From JAEYZS01 sp964469265 (GTDB lineage Bacteria; Bdellovibrionota; Bdellovibrionia; Bdellovibrionales; JAEYZS01), in NCBI GenBank assembly GCA_964469265.1, contig CAYXYF010000004.1, positions 36,220 through 100,219 on the forward strand: DNA of 64,000 nt, in the 5' to 3' direction. Position numbers and translations under genes: made by a program. The stretch's first letter is position 1. Every line of letters starts with the position of its first letter. Shown here piece by piece: positions 14,935 to 24,236 of this stretch. The notes under the pieces are model-generated. The model saw only the letters and a list, made by a program, of their open reading frames with translations, was not told the origin of the DNA and made no database searches.

Positions 14935-16384
14935 AAACGTAAAAACCAACTATCTGAAGACACTCGAGTTTCAAGCTGTAAAAAAGTTTTTACTTATATT
15001 TTTAATAGTTTCAATTGCGCTTTTTAGTTTTTATACTTTGCTGAATAACGCATTTTCTGAGGTCTTAGTTGATCAGCCCGAACTTCAAAAATTATTTCTT
15101 CTTTATTATTCTTTATTCGCTATTTTTATTTTGGGAACTTACTTTGTTGTCGGAGTTGGTTTTTACCGACAGATATTTCTTCCTTTGCCACAGGTTTTAA
15201 GGCGGCTTCAGGATATAAAAGTCCATAAGAAAGAAAACGAACCTGAAGACTATTTCACAGAGCTTCCTGACTTTTGGAATGTTATTGAAGAAGAGGTTTT
15301 GGCCATCGCAAAGACCATTGGACGAAGACAGAAACATGCCGAACGCATAAGAAAAACCATAGAACGCATACTTGATGTCTTCCCCGAACCTACGCTCATT
15401 GTTGGAAACGATAGTGGGATTAACTATCTTAACTCTGCATTTAAGGAAATCTTCGGCGCTCACATTGAAAAAAGCACGGAAGACTTATACCTACATGATA
15501 TCTTTCGAGAGCCAGATATACTATCTATGGTGACCGACATAAAATCTGAAACGATTGAAAAAGAAGTACAAGTTGCATTAAGAGATTCAAATCAGACAAA
15601 ATTTTTTATTGCGTATAAAACTCCTTTTGCCACCCGACTAGAAGACGTCACTCAAGAATCGATGGTGATTTTTCATGATATTACTTCTTTGAAACGAACT
15701 GAGCTTATGAAAGTCGATTTTGTATCTAATGTTTCTCATGAACTACGAACACCTATTACTTCTATTCAAGGTTACGTGAAGACGTTGCGTGAAGATATTG
15801 CGTCTAACCGCCTTGAAAATGTCGATAAGTTTTTTGGTATCGTAGAATCTCAAGTTGATCGGCTCAGCTTATTGATTCGAGACTTGTTGGAGTTATCTTT
15901 TTTAGAATCCAGCACCACGTTAACTAAAACTCAAATTGGCGTTCGCTCGTTGACAGAAAAGATATTAAGTCAGTTTGAAATGGAATTTAAAAGCGGCGAA
16001 TACTCTGTTGTGGGAACTTATGATGTGGATTCAGTTGATGGGGAGCCTCGTTTAATTGAGCAGATCCTAACCAATCTGATTCAAAACGCACTACGGTACA
16101 CACCACCAGGAACAAATATTCAGGTCACCTGGCGAAAATCTCCGAGCGGTGTTGAGCTTGTATTTAAAGATAATGGACCTGGAATTTCAGAAGAACATGT
16201 TGATCGGCTTTTTGAGCGCTTTTACCGTGTAGACCCACACCGTTCAAGATCACGCGGTGGAACAGGCTTAGGACTGTCGATCGTAAAGCATATCATGCAG
16301 CGACATGATGGAAGTGTGCGACTTTCTTCAAAACTGGGTCATGGTATGGAGTTCATCTGCACTTTTCCTGATAAAAAATCTTGA
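14927..16384 (+). CDS. phoR: Phosphate regulon sensor histidine kinase PhoR
   Basis: About 485 residues from ATG 14927 (a TTG at 14921 is also open). Two membrane helices near residues 22-42 and 60-85 with little periplasmic loop, as in PhoR, then a linker, a PAS domain (about 140-250, ILDVFPEPTLIVGNDSGIN), HisKA with VSNVSHELRTPITS (His near 268), and HATPase boxes NLIQNALRYTPPG, DNGPGIS and GGTGLGLSIVKHIM. It senses phosphate status via PstSCAB-PhoU and phosphorylates PhoB. Confidence 0.94.
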   Translation: MNKNVKTNYLKTLEFQAVKKFLLIFLIVSIALFSFYTLLNNAFSEVLVDQPELQKLFLLYYSLFAIFILGTYFVVGVGFYRQIFLPLPQVLRRLQDIKVHKKENEPEDYFTELPDFWNVIEEEVLAIAKTIGRRQKHAERIRKTIERILDVFPEPTLIVGNDSGINYLNSAFKEIFGAHIEKSTEDLYLHDIFREPDILSMVTDIKSETIEKEVQVALRDSNQTKFFIAYKTPFATRLEDVTQESMVIFHDITSLKRTELMKVDFVSNVSHELRTPITSIQGYVKTLREDIASNRLENVDKFFGIVESQVDRLSLLIRDLLELSFLESSTTLTKTQIGVRSLTEKILSQFEMEFKSGEYSVVGTYDVDSVDGEPRLIEQILTNLIQNALRYTPPGTNIQVTWRKSPSGVELVFKDNGPGISEEHVDRLFERFYRVDPHRSRSRGGTGLGLSIVKHIMQRHDGSVRLSSKLGHGMEFICTFPDKKS

Positions 16385-16431
16385 TGGACAAAACCTAAGC
16401 GAGTAATTTGTGCCTCAAAGGTAGGACCGTT

Positions 16432-16911
16432 ATGAACTTAGCTCAATGGAAAATCCCTTCTTCAGTGGGAACACTATATATTGTGACTTCAGATAAAGGA
16501 CTAACAGGAGTTCACTTTCAGAGACAAAAGGTAAAAATACCAAATTCTCTTGAAGGAACAGCTCCCGAGATTAAAAACTTGAAACAAGCCGTCCGCCAAA
16601 TCTCTGAATATTTCTCAAAGAAGAGAACAAGCTTTGATCTTTCCTTAGACCTCAAGGGCACAGCGTTTCAAAAGAAGGTTTGGACTCAGCTCTCTAAAAT
16701 ACCTTACGGAAAAACTGTGTCTTATAAAGATGTAGCCACTCAAATAAAAAACCACAAAGCGGTCCGTGCCGTGGGGACCGCAAACGGTAAAAACCCAGTT
16801 TGTATTGTAATCCCTTGTCACCGTGTTATTGCGTCTGATGGAAGTCTTGGCGGTTATACTGGTGGTTTAGATATTAAAACAAAGTTGCTTGCGCTTGAGA
16901 CGCAAGCATAG
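16432..16911 (+). CDS. ogt: Methylated-DNA-protein cysteine methyltransferase
   Basis: 159 residues from ATG 16432, preceded by AGGTAGGA; an upstream TTG in frame at 16408 is less likely. It removes O6-alkyl groups from guanine (and O4-alkylthymine) by self-alkylation. The active site NPVCIVIPCHRVI has the reactive Cys129; the helix-turn-helix region GKTVSYKDVATQI and the DNA-binding Arg in VRAVGTANGKN are typical. Standard Ogt size; the Ada activator domain is absent. Convergent with livF (7-base gap). Confidence 0.95.
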   Translation: MNLAQWKIPSSVGTLYIVTSDKGLTGVHFQRQKVKIPNSLEGTAPEIKNLKQAVRQISEYFSKKRTSFDLSLDLKGTAFQKKVWTQLSKIPYGKTVSYKDVATQIKNHKAVRAVGTANGKNPVCIVIPCHRVIASDGSLGGYTGGLDIKTKLLALETQA

Positions 16912-16918
16912 TGAAAAA

Positions 16919-17644
16919 TTATTCTCCGAGATAAGCTTTTCGAACTTGGTCTGAACTTAAAAGTTCCTTTGATGAGCCTTGAAGCGCAATATTTCCAGTC
17001 TCTAAAACAATACCCCTATGGGAGATTTCAAGGGCTTGTAGAGCATTTTGCTCCACCATTAGAACAGTCTTACCCTCTTTGTTGATTTTCACAATAATAT
17101 CAAAAATTCTTTCAATAATTTGTGGAGCTAGGCCAAGACTGGGTTCATCCAGTAGTAAGATTTTTGGATGAGCCATTAAAGCTCTTGCGATGGTTAGCAT
17201 CTGTTGTTCTCCGCCAGACAAGGTGCCAGCGTTTTGTTTTCTACGCTCCTTTAATCGTGGAAAGAGTTCAAAAGCGTATTCTAAATCTTGTTTTAAAGCC
17301 GATTTATCTTTCTGAGTCCATGCACCGAGATCAAGATTTTCTTCCACGGAAAGGTTTAAGAAAATTCCACGACCCTCTGGGCACTGCGAGATACCTTTTT
17401 TAACAATGAGATCAGGAAACATTTGAGAGATGTTTTCTCCCTCAAATGTAATATTACCTCTAAATTTTGAAAGTCCCGAGATTGCTCTTAGAGTTGTTGA
17501 TTTACCAGCACCATTTGCGCCAATAAGAGCAACAATCTCTCCCTGCTTTACAGAGAAGCTTACGTTTTTAATGGCCTGAATTACTCCATAATTCACACTG
17601 ACGTTTTCTAGAACTAAAAGATCTTTTTTATCTGCACTTGTCAT
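16919..17644 (-). CDS. livF: Branched-chain amino acid ABC transporter ATPase LivF
   Basis: 241 residues. Walker A GANGAGKST, signature LSGGEQQMLTIARALM, Walker B LLLDEPSLGLAP (the LivF-type SLGLAP), and H loop MVEQNALQALEIS. One of the two ATPases of the Liv/HAAT importer. Last gene of livKHMGF, its start overlapping the livG stop. Confidence 0.95.
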   Translation of the reverse strand: MTSADKKDLLVLENVSVNYGVIQAIKNVSFSVKQGEIVALIGANGAGKSTTLRAISGLSKFRGNITFEGENISQMFPDLIVKKGISQCPEGRGIFLNLSVEENLDLGAWTQKDKSALKQDLEYAFELFPRLKERRKQNAGTLSGGEQQMLTIARALMAHPKILLLDEPSLGLAPQIIERIFDIIVKINKEGKTVLMVEQNALQALEISHRGIVLETGNIALQGSSKELLSSDQVRKAYLGE

Positions 17645-18450
17645 TTTTGATCCTTAGGCTTTTTATCTTTTGCTTTACCTAGATAAGCTTCAATCACTCG
17701 TGGGTTCTTCTGAATTTCAGCAGGTAGACCTTCGGCAATTTTCACACCGTAATCTAAAACCGCAATACGTTCACAGATTCCCATCACAAGTTTCATATCG
17801 TGCTCGATAAGAACAATAGTAATCCCAAACTTATCTCTAATGAGACGAATGGTTGCCATGAGTTCTGCTGTTTCTTGACCGTTCATTCCAGCAGCTGGCT
17901 CATCAAGGAGTAAAACTTTTGCTCCTGTTGCCATCGCACGAGCAATTTCAAGACGGCGCTGATCTCCGTAAGGAAGATTTTTTGCCGCCGTATCTTTTTT
18001 GTCTTCAAGGTTAAAGATATTAAGAAGTTTTACGGCCTCTTTAAGTTTTTGGGCCTCGTTATCCAACACGGGATTGAGTTCAAATACAGTTTTAAAAAGC
18101 CCATAAGAAGGCCTTTGTTTATCCTGATCCATGGAAATTAAAATATTTTGTAAAACCGAGAGGTCCTTGAATAAGCGAATGTTTTGAAATGTTCTTGCAA
18201 GACCGCTTCCAGTGATCTCGTTAGGCTTTTTACCAGCCAAACTGTTTCCGCAAGCAAAGACTTCTCCGATGGTCGGAGTGTAAACACCAGTTAACATATT
18301 AAAGATTGTTGTCTTACCAGCTCCGTTGGGACCGATAAGACCAAAGATCGTGCGCTCTGGAACTTTGAGTGAAAAATCAGAGACGGCTTTTAAGCCACCA
18401 AACTGCATCGTTAAGTTTTTAAGCTCTAATGCGAGTGGAGTACTGCTCAT
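17641..18450 (-). CDS. livG: Branched-chain amino acid ABC transporter ATPase LivG
   Basis: 269 residues. Walker A GPNGAGKTT, the LivG-type segment GLARTFQNIRLFKDLSVLQN, signature-like NLPYGDQRRLEIARAMA, Walker B VLLLDEPAAGMN and H loop LIEHDMKLVM. The signature has Y in place of S-G-G, usual for LivG. It overlaps livM by four bases and livF by four. Confidence 0.95.
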   Translation of the reverse strand: MSSTPLALELKNLTMQFGGLKAVSDFSLKVPERTIFGLIGPNGAGKTTIFNMLTGVYTPTIGEVFACGNSLAGKKPNEITGSGLARTFQNIRLFKDLSVLQNILISMDQDKQRPSYGLFKTVFELNPVLDNEAQKLKEAVKLLNIFNLEDKKDTAAKNLPYGDQRRLEIARAMATGAKVLLLDEPAAGMNGQETAELMATIRLIRDKFGITIVLIEHDMKLVMGICERIAVLDYGVKIAEGLPAEIQKNPRVIEAYLGKAKDKKPKDQK

Positions 18451-19472
18451 GACTCTTTACCTCCAGCTGGCCTGCGTGAAAACTTCCTCTTAATATCTGA
18501 TAGAATTTCAGGCAACTCGCGTTGGCCAAATATTCCATTCGGACGAGTTAACATAAATATAATAAGAAGAAACGCATAGATAATCATTCGAAGATCGGCG
18601 CCAGTTAACTCTTTCAAATCACGGAGCCCTTCCTTCAGAGCGGTTAAGAAGACTGCTGAGAAAATTGATCCTGTGATACTGCCCATACCGCCCAGAACAA
18701 CCATAATAATGAGTTCAAAGCTTCTGTTAAAGTCAAAGGTTTGTGGGTTCAGGTAACGTAGGTAATGCCCAAAGAGAGCGCCAGCAATACCCGCAAAGAA
18801 TGCACCGATGACAAAGGCTTGGACTTTGGTTTTTGTCGTGTCAACGCCCATGGATTCTGCGGCAATCTCGTCTTCACGGACGGACATAAAAGCTCTTCCA
18901 GGAGCGGAGTTAATGAGCTTCCATATTGTGAAGGTTGTAATGATAGCGACGGTATAGACCCATGCAAATGAACTCAGTTGCGGAATGTTCGCGAGACCTC
19001 GCGCTCCACCGATGACGTTAAGGTTTAAGATAACCACACGAATAATTTCACCAAAACCTAGTGTAACGATGGCAAGATAGTCACCGCGAAGTCTGAGTGA
19101 TGGCAAACCAACGATGTATCCGATGAGTGCAGCACCTAAACCTGCGCAAATCATAACTCCCACAAAAAGAAATTGCGAAATCACGGGGTGCGCAACAAGT
19201 TCTGGGGGAAGTAACATAAAAATATACGCAGAGAGATAGCCGCCGACAGACATAAAGCCTGCGTGGCCCATAGAGAACTGGCCAGTAAATCCATTAATAA
19301 GGTTTAAGCTCACAGCAAGGGTGATGTTGATTCCAGCGTACATGATGACGGTGAAAATATAAGGATCAACGATGTCTTTAATAAAATAGTTTAGAACCCA
19401 AACGGCGACAAGTGCGCCAACCCAGTACATGTGAGAATGAGCACGTGATTTTTTAAGCTGACTTAAATCCAT
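18447..19472 (-). CDS. livM: Branched-chain amino acid ABC permease LivM
   Basis: 341 residues with about nine hydrophobic helices. Family segments: LNLINGFTGQFSMGHAGFMSVGGY at the N-terminal third (only its core GQFSMGHAGF is needed to recognise it), LPSLRLRGDYLAIVTLGFGEI, and MVVLGGMGSITGSIFSAVFL. Pairs with LivH to form the channel. Starts immediately after livH ends. Confidence 0.94.
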   Translation of the reverse strand: MDLSQLKKSRAHSHMYWVGALVAVWVLNYFIKDIVDPYIFTVIMYAGINITLAVSLNLINGFTGQFSMGHAGFMSVGGYLSAYIFMLLPPELVAHPVISQFLFVGVMICAGLGAALIGYIVGLPSLRLRGDYLAIVTLGFGEIIRVVILNLNVIGGARGLANIPQLSSFAWVYTVAIITTFTIWKLINSAPGRAFMSVREDEIAAESMGVDTTKTKVQAFVIGAFFAGIAGALFGHYLRYLNPQTFDFNRSFELIIMVVLGGMGSITGSIFSAVFLTALKEGLRDLKELTGADLRMIIYAFLLIIFMLTRPNGIFGQRELPEILSDIKRKFSRRPAGGKES

Positions 19473-20384
19473 CTACACCTTCTCCGTGCGTTTAGATCCA
19501 AACAACCCAGTAGGTCTATATAGCAGAATCAAGATCATAAGAATAAATGCCAGAGCATCTCTAAACGTCGGAGCCCAGTAGCCCACAACAAATGCTTCTG
19601 CCATACCTAAAACAAGCGCACCCACGACGGCGCCAACAATGTTTCCGATACCACCAATAACTGCAGCAATAAACGCCTTCAGACCTGGCATCATACCCAT
19701 AAGAGGTTCGATCTTAGGATATACTAGGCCCACGAGAACCCCTGCAGCACCAGCTAACGCTGATCCAAGCATAAACGTGTAGGAGATCACTCTGTTTGTC
19801 GGAATACCCATAAGGCTTGCGTTTTCATGACTGAAACTTACGGCTCTCATGGCTCTTCCAAGTCTTGTTTTAAAGATAATGTATTGAAGCGCAAGCATAA
19901 GAACTAAAGAAATCCCAAGAACAATAACTTGAAGCGGATTTATCTTAAGATTACCGAAGCTCCAGATTCCGCCTTCAGTTGTTGATTTGTAGAGTTCTGG
20001 AAAAAACTGTGGAGATGAACCAAATACCAATTGCCCTGAATACTGTAAGAATAAAGACACGCCGACTGCAGTGATCAAAATGTTAATACGAGGCGAACTC
20101 CGCAGTGGTTTATAGGCAAGTCTTTCAATCAGGAAACCTAGAATCGCACATCCGATCATTGCTAAGGATAGTGCAATAAAAAGTGAACTAAGAGACGGGT
20201 TTTCCGCGAGGTTTAAGTAACGAGCAGAGTACATTCCGATAAACGCTCCCACCATGTAGACTTCACCGTGAGCAAAGTTGATGAGCTGAAGAATGCCAAA
20301 GACCATCGTGTAGCCGATGGCAATCAGTGCGTAAATGCTTCCTAAGGAGAGACCGTTAATCAGATGCTGAAAAAACTCGATCAT
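19473..20384 (-). CDS. livH: Branched-chain amino acid ABC permease LivH
   Basis: 303 residues, about eight helices. Typical LivH start: NGLSLGSIYALIAIGYTMVF then LQLINFAHGEVYMVGAFIGM, and the C-terminal VIGGIGNIVGAVVGALVLGM. Ribosome site AAAGGAA precedes ATG 20384. Lies 34 bases after livK. Confidence 0.94.
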   Translation of the reverse strand: MIEFFQHLINGLSLGSIYALIAIGYTMVFGILQLINFAHGEVYMVGAFIGMYSARYLNLAENPSLSSLFIALSLAMIGCAILGFLIERLAYKPLRSSPRINILITAVGVSLFLQYSGQLVFGSSPQFFPELYKSTTEGGIWSFGNLKINPLQVIVLGISLVLMLALQYIIFKTRLGRAMRAVSFSHENASLMGIPTNRVISYTFMLGSALAGAAGVLVGLVYPKIEPLMGMMPGLKAFIAAVIGGIGNIVGAVVGALVLGMAEAFVVGYWAPTFRDALAFILMILILLYRPTGLFGSKRTEKV

Positions 20385-20418
20385 ATGATTTCCTTTCGGT
20401 ATTTAGTACTAAAATGGA

Positions 20419-21591
20419 TTAAGGATTAATCGTAGAGTGGTACTTAAACCCGTCTTCAGCGACGCGAAGTACTACTGCTGATTTAACAGCATCACGGTTC
20501 TCATTAATCGTAATTTTTCCTGTTACACCTTGGAAATCTACAGTTTTTGCAATCTGATCGCGGATTTCTGCGGTCGTAAGTTCTGGCGAACTTCTTTCCA
20601 TCGCTTCAAAAAGAACTTTAGCAGCGTCGTATCCCATTGCCGCTAAGCCATCTGGAATAACTTTGTATTCCGTTCTGTATTTTTGAATGAACTCTTGAAC
20701 ATGCGGGGATTTATCTTCGTGGGAATAGTGATTAGAGAAGTATGATCCGACGATAGATTTACCACCAATTTCAGTTAACTTAGGAGAATCCCATCCGTCA
20801 CCACCAAGAAGCGGAACTGTAAGCCCAAGCTCCTTTGCTTGACGAGCAATAAGGCCAACCTCGGTATAGTAACCTGGTACGAAAACGGCCTCAGGCTTTT
20901 GAGTGCGGATTGCAGTAAGTTGTGCTTTAAAGTCGACATCACCTGCAGAATAACTTTGGTCAACGACGATTTCCCCACCACCTTTTTTGAAAGTTTCAGC
21001 AAAGAAGTTTGCAAGTCCAACGCTATAATCGTTTCTAACGTCTCTTAAGATCGCAACTTTTTTAACTTTAAGGGAATCTAAAGCAAATCTTGCCATAACT
21101 TGACCTTGAAAGGGATCAATAAAGCAAACTCTGAAAACATGATCACCCAATTGAGTCACTTGAGGGTTTGTTGATGAAGGAGTCACCATTGGAATTTTGT
21201 ATTGTTGTGCGATGGGCGCCATTGCGATACTTCTTGATGAAGCGACTTCACCTAAAATGGCAACGACTTTACTCTGTGTGATAAGTTTTGTGACTGCGGT
21301 TGCCGCTTCTTCTGGCTTACCTTGATCGTCCATAGTGATTAATTCGATCTTCTTGCCGTGAATTCCGCCCTTTTCGTTTTGTTCTCTAACAGCAAGCTCA
21401 ATTCCGTTGTGAGTACTTGTTCCGAAAGTAGCCTCACTGCCTGTTAGGGAGCCAACTTCACCAATTTTGATTGTGCTGCCTTCAACCTTAGTTGCAGCCC
21501 CACTTGATGAAGATCCGTCGCCTTCTTTTTTACATCCAGAAATTACCATTGCTACCGCTGCTGCGGAGATTAATAAGTGTTTCAGAACCAT
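20419..21591 (-). CDS. livK: Branched-chain amino acid substrate-binding lipoprotein LivK-type
   Basis: 390 residues. Signal peptide with lipobox VISGC (Cys20), so it is probably membrane-tethered rather than free as in E. coli. The mature part is a periplasmic-binding-protein type I fold of the Leu/Ile/Val family: IKIGEVGSLTGSEATFGTS, AILGEVASSRSIAMAPIAQ, VTPSSTNPQVTQLGDHVFR, FVPGYYTEVGLIARQAKEL and MGYDAAKVLFEAM. It is first in livKHMGF with its own promoter. The true ligand could be another hydrophobic amino acid or amide. Confidence 0.92.
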   Translation of the reverse strand: MVLKHLLISAAAVAMVISGCKKEGDGSSSSGAATKVEGSTIKIGEVGSLTGSEATFGTSTHNGIELAVREQNEKGGIHGKKIELITMDDQGKPEEAATAVTKLITQSKVVAILGEVASSRSIAMAPIAQQYKIPMVTPSSTNPQVTQLGDHVFRVCFIDPFQGQVMARFALDSLKVKKVAILRDVRNDYSVGLANFFAETFKKGGGEIVVDQSYSAGDVDFKAQLTAIRTQKPEAVFVPGYYTEVGLIARQAKELGLTVPLLGGDGWDSPKLTEIGGKSIVGSYFSNHYSHEDKSPHVQEFIQKYRTEYKVIPDGLAAMGYDAAKVLFEAMERSSPELTTAEIRDQIAKTVDFQGVTGKITINENRDAVKSAVVLRVAEDGFKYHSTINP

Positions 21592-21623
21592 AGCCCACGC
21601 TCCCTCTTTTATATGGATAAAGA

Positions 21624-21649
21624 TTTGATTTCATGAATGAAAAATCAAA
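21624..21649 (-). repeat. Hairpin in the livK leader
   Basis: TTTGATTT and AAATCAAA (8-base perfect arms) around a 10-base loop, which itself contains a TCATGAATGA near-palindrome. It lies between the proposed livK promoter and start codon, within the transcribed leader. It could be an operator (Lrp-like sites are AT-rich) or an mRNA hairpin. Confidence 0.45.
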
Positions 21650-21654
21650 GGCGG

Positions 21655-21684
21655 ATTATGGTTATAGCTATGGCTAAATGTCAA
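21655..21684 (-). promoter_or_regulatory. Sigma-70-type promoter of livKHMGF
   Basis: On the minus strand TTGACA (21684-21679), an 18-base spacer, then CATAAT (21660-21655): six of six and five of six matches. It gives a leader of roughly 55 bases before livK ATG. Confidence 0.65.
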
Positions 21685-21741
21685 TGTTAAGGCAGTTTTT
21701 AAAAGAGGATAATGGCAATATTGCGTAGCGCCAACAGTGGC

Positions 21742-22734
21742 TTATACCGAAGGTGGAACAAATTTTCTTACCTTCTGGAATATGGTCCCGAAAAGATTTT
21801 CATTCTTCTCATTAAGCATTTCAATTTTTACGGTATCGCCTTCGCGCATAAACGGAGTAACCGCTTTTCCAGTCTCAATGGTTTCGATCATACGCTTCTC
21901 GGCAAGGCAGCTGCTTCCCTTTGATGGGTCCTCATTTGCCACAGTGCCGCTTCCGACAATCGTGCCTGCGCCTAAATCGCGCGTTGCCGCGATATGTTCA
22001 ATGATCTGGTAAAATGAGAAGTACATTTCCCTGGCGTTAGGATTGCCAAAAAACTGTCCATTGTATTCTGTGTTTAAAGGAAGATGGATGCGTCCGTCCT
22101 TCCATGCACTGCCGAGCTCATCGGGTGTAATGGCAAAGGGTGCAAAACTTGATGATGGCTTTGATTGGTAAAAGCCAAAGCCACGTTTGAGCTCATTTGG
22201 AATCAGTCCACGCAATGAAACATCATTTAAAATAACGATAAGTTTAATGTGTTTATGGACATTTTCCTTTTTAGTTCCCATGGGTACAAAGTCTGTGATG
22301 ACTCCAACTTCACTTTCAAAATCTAAACCGTAGGACTCTTCCACGAGTGGAATGTCTTCTCTTGGCGAGAGAAACGTATCACTGCCACCTTGGTAAACAA
22401 GGGGAACTTCGTAGACATCTTCTGGAAGAGGAGCGTTTCGGGCTTGTCGTACAAGTTTAATGTGATGGATGAATGCTGAGCCATCGACCCAATGGAAGGA
22501 GCGTGGAAGCGGTGAATGAAAGTCTTCTTCATTGACGTCAAAGGCGCCAGTCGCTTTGTCTGCATTAAGGTCATTATAAACTTTTTCAAGCTTCGGAGCT
22601 GAGATGTCCCAAGTTTCAATAGCCTCTCGAAGAGACGGAACAATGTTGTCCACTCTCACAGCTTTCTTATTATTTCGAGAAATAACTACGGGAATACCAT
22701 CTAATTTTTTATCTTTTAATGATCCAAGCTTCAT
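21742..22734 (-). CDS. Fumarylacetoacetate hydrolase-family protein
   Basis: 330 residues. Catalytic-domain features of the FAH superfamily: DFESEVGVITD (metal-binding Glu residues), LIVILNDVSLR, FAPFAITPDELGSAW, LGAGTIVGSGTVAN and FMREGDTVKIEM. With a maleylacetoacetate isomerase gene two genes away it may be the fumarylacetoacetase of tyrosine breakdown, yielding fumarate and acetoacetate; homogentisate dioxygenase is not in the window. The N-terminal domain (residues 1-100) resembles that of bacterial 330-residue FAA hydrolases rather than the 420-residue eukaryotic enzyme. Divergent from the DUF455 gene. Confidence 0.85.
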   Translation of the reverse strand: MKLGSLKDKKLDGIPVVISRNNKKAVRVDNIVPSLREAIETWDISAPKLEKVYNDLNADKATGAFDVNEEDFHSPLPRSFHWVDGSAFIHHIKLVRQARNAPLPEDVYEVPLVYQGGSDTFLSPREDIPLVEESYGLDFESEVGVITDFVPMGTKKENVHKHIKLIVILNDVSLRGLIPNELKRGFGFYQSKPSSSFAPFAITPDELGSAWKDGRIHLPLNTEYNGQFFGNPNAREMYFSFYQIIEHIAATRDLGAGTIVGSGTVANEDPSKGSSCLAEKRMIETIETGKAVTPFMREGDTVKIEMLNEKNENLFGTIFQKVRKFVPPSV

Positions 22735-22748
22735 ATTTTGTTTCTAGC

Positions 22749-23558
22749 ATGGTATTTAAGCTTATGCAAACGGCACAATCTATTTTGCAAATTAATAGCG
22801 TCTTTGAAAAGCTCAAGTGGGTGGAAGAAAGTTGTCATAGAGCTTTAACAAAGCGGATTGATCATGTTCCGAACCTTCCTGCTCGTGACATTGAAGTCCT
22901 TAATGTGAAGTTTCATCCTCCTAAAAAAGGCCTTTCTTATAATGAAGGACAAGCGCGCCTATTGCACGACCTTGCAAATATAGAACTTCAAGCTATGGAG
23001 TTAGGGTTAAGAACCTTGATTGAGTTTCCAGATGCGCCCAAGCTTTTTAAAGAGCAGCTAGCAGAGATCACTATGGAAGAGGCTAGCCATTTGAAGCTTT
23101 GTTTGGACGGTATTGAGCGCCTTGGCTTTAAGTGGGGAGACTGGCCCGTTCATAATGCACTTTGGTGTGCGACCGCGGAAGACGACTCAATACTAGATCG
23201 AGTTCTCATCGTTCACAGATACCTCGAGGGCAGTGGCATAGATGCAGGTGATTCGATTATGCGTAAGCTCTCTAGTGTTCATACGCCCATCGTTGACCCT
23301 ATTATTTCTAGGATCTTTGAAGACGAGTTTGAGCACGTTCGGTTCGGTTCGTACTGGTATAAAGAAATCTGCAAAAACTTAGAGATTGATCCTGACTGGG
23401 ATTTTAAAGAGCGCCTAAATAAAGTTGCTCATAAAATTCCTAACCGCTTAGAGAGAATTAGAGAAGAGCTTAGAAAAAAAGCTGGATTTGACGATGCCGA
23501 AGTGAAAGTATTAGTTGAGTTTCAAAATCGCCAAAAGGCCTTCATCAAAAAGCGGTGA
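22749..23558 (+). CDS. DUF455 ferritin-like protein (COG2833)
   Basis: About 269 residues. The helical core carries the carboxylate/His pattern of di-iron ferritin-like proteins: HDLANIELQAMELG, EITMEEASHLKLCLDGIERLG and IFEDEFEHVRFGSYWY (E-x-x-H pairs). Related proteins (PF04305) are distantly like MiaE tRNA hydroxylase, but function is unproven. The frame opens at 22719, inside the divergent FAH gene; I prefer ATG 22749 (MVFKLMQ), with 22764 as alternative; none has a clear ribosome site. The stop overlaps an in-frame GTG of the next gene's leader. Confidence 0.8.
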   Translation: MVFKLMQTAQSILQINSVFEKLKWVEESCHRALTKRIDHVPNLPARDIEVLNVKFHPPKKGLSYNEGQARLLHDLANIELQAMELGLRTLIEFPDAPKLFKEQLAEITMEEASHLKLCLDGIERLGFKWGDWPVHNALWCATAEDDSILDRVLIVHRYLEGSGIDAGDSIMRKLSSVHTPIVDPIISRIFEDEFEHVRFGSYWYKEICKNLEIDPDWDFKERLNKVAHKIPNRLERIREELRKKAGFDDAEVKVLVEFQNRQKAFIKKR

Positions 23559-23581
23559 ACGAAAAGATAGAGAGAGAAAAA

Positions 23582-24235
23582 ATGAAACCAATACTTTATT
23601 CTTATTTTAGAAGCTCAGCTTCTTATCGAGTTCGAATTGCGCTCCACTTTAAAGAGATCGATTTTGAATACCAAGCAGTACACCTTTTAAAAGATGGTGG
23701 TCAGCAAAATGCTCTCAACTATAAAGCTATAAACCCTATGGGGCAGGTTCCAGCCCTTGTGGATGGAATGAATGTCATCTCACAGAGTATGGCTATAATT
23801 TCTTACCTTGATTCAAAATGGCCACAAATCTCTTTAATATCAAAAGACCTTGCTACAAAAACTCAGCAGATTGAATTCTGTGAAATAATTAACTCAGGAG
23901 TACAGCCCCTTGTGAACTTAAGTGTTCGTCAGAAATTGCAAAAAGATTTTAATGCAACAGACGAGCAGGTGAGAGAGTGGTGCCAAACATTTATGAAGAA
24001 AGGTTTAGAAGCTTGCGAAAAGAAGCTTGCAAAACATGCTGGAGATTATTGCTTTGGTAACAAAGTTAGCATTGCTGATGTGTTCTTAGTTCCAGCAGTA
24101 TTTGGTGCTTTGGGACAAGGGCTTTCGCTTGATGGGTATCCTGTCACTAAAAAAGTTTACGAAAATCTAAAAAATATAGAGGCGTTTAAGAAAGCACATC
24201 CGCAAAACCAGCCTGACTCTCCAATGGATAATTAA
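23582..24235 (+). CDS. maiA: Maleylacetoacetate isomerase (zeta-class GST)
   Basis: 217 residues from ATG 23582 (MKPILYSYF); an upstream GTG at 23555 is open but overlaps the previous stop. The zeta-GST signature SSASYRVRIALHFKEIDFEY (usual form SSCSYRVRIAL; here Ala replaces the usual active-site Cys) is followed by NPMGQVPALVDG, QSMAIISYLD and the C-terminal NKVSIADVFLVPAVFGA. It isomerises maleylacetoacetate to fumarylacetoacetate with glutathione in the tyrosine route. The Cys-to-Ala change is compatible with activity in the family, since the first Ser is the key residue. Confidence 0.9.
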   Translation: MKPILYSYFRSSASYRVRIALHFKEIDFEYQAVHLLKDGGQQNALNYKAINPMGQVPALVDGMNVISQSMAIISYLDSKWPQISLISKDLATKTQQIEFCEIINSGVQPLVNLSVRQKLQKDFNATDEQVREWCQTFMKKGLEACEKKLAKHAGDYCFGNKVSIADVFLVPAVFGALGQGLSLDGYPVTKKVYENLKNIEAFKKAHPQNQPDSPMDN

Positions 24236-24236
24236 A

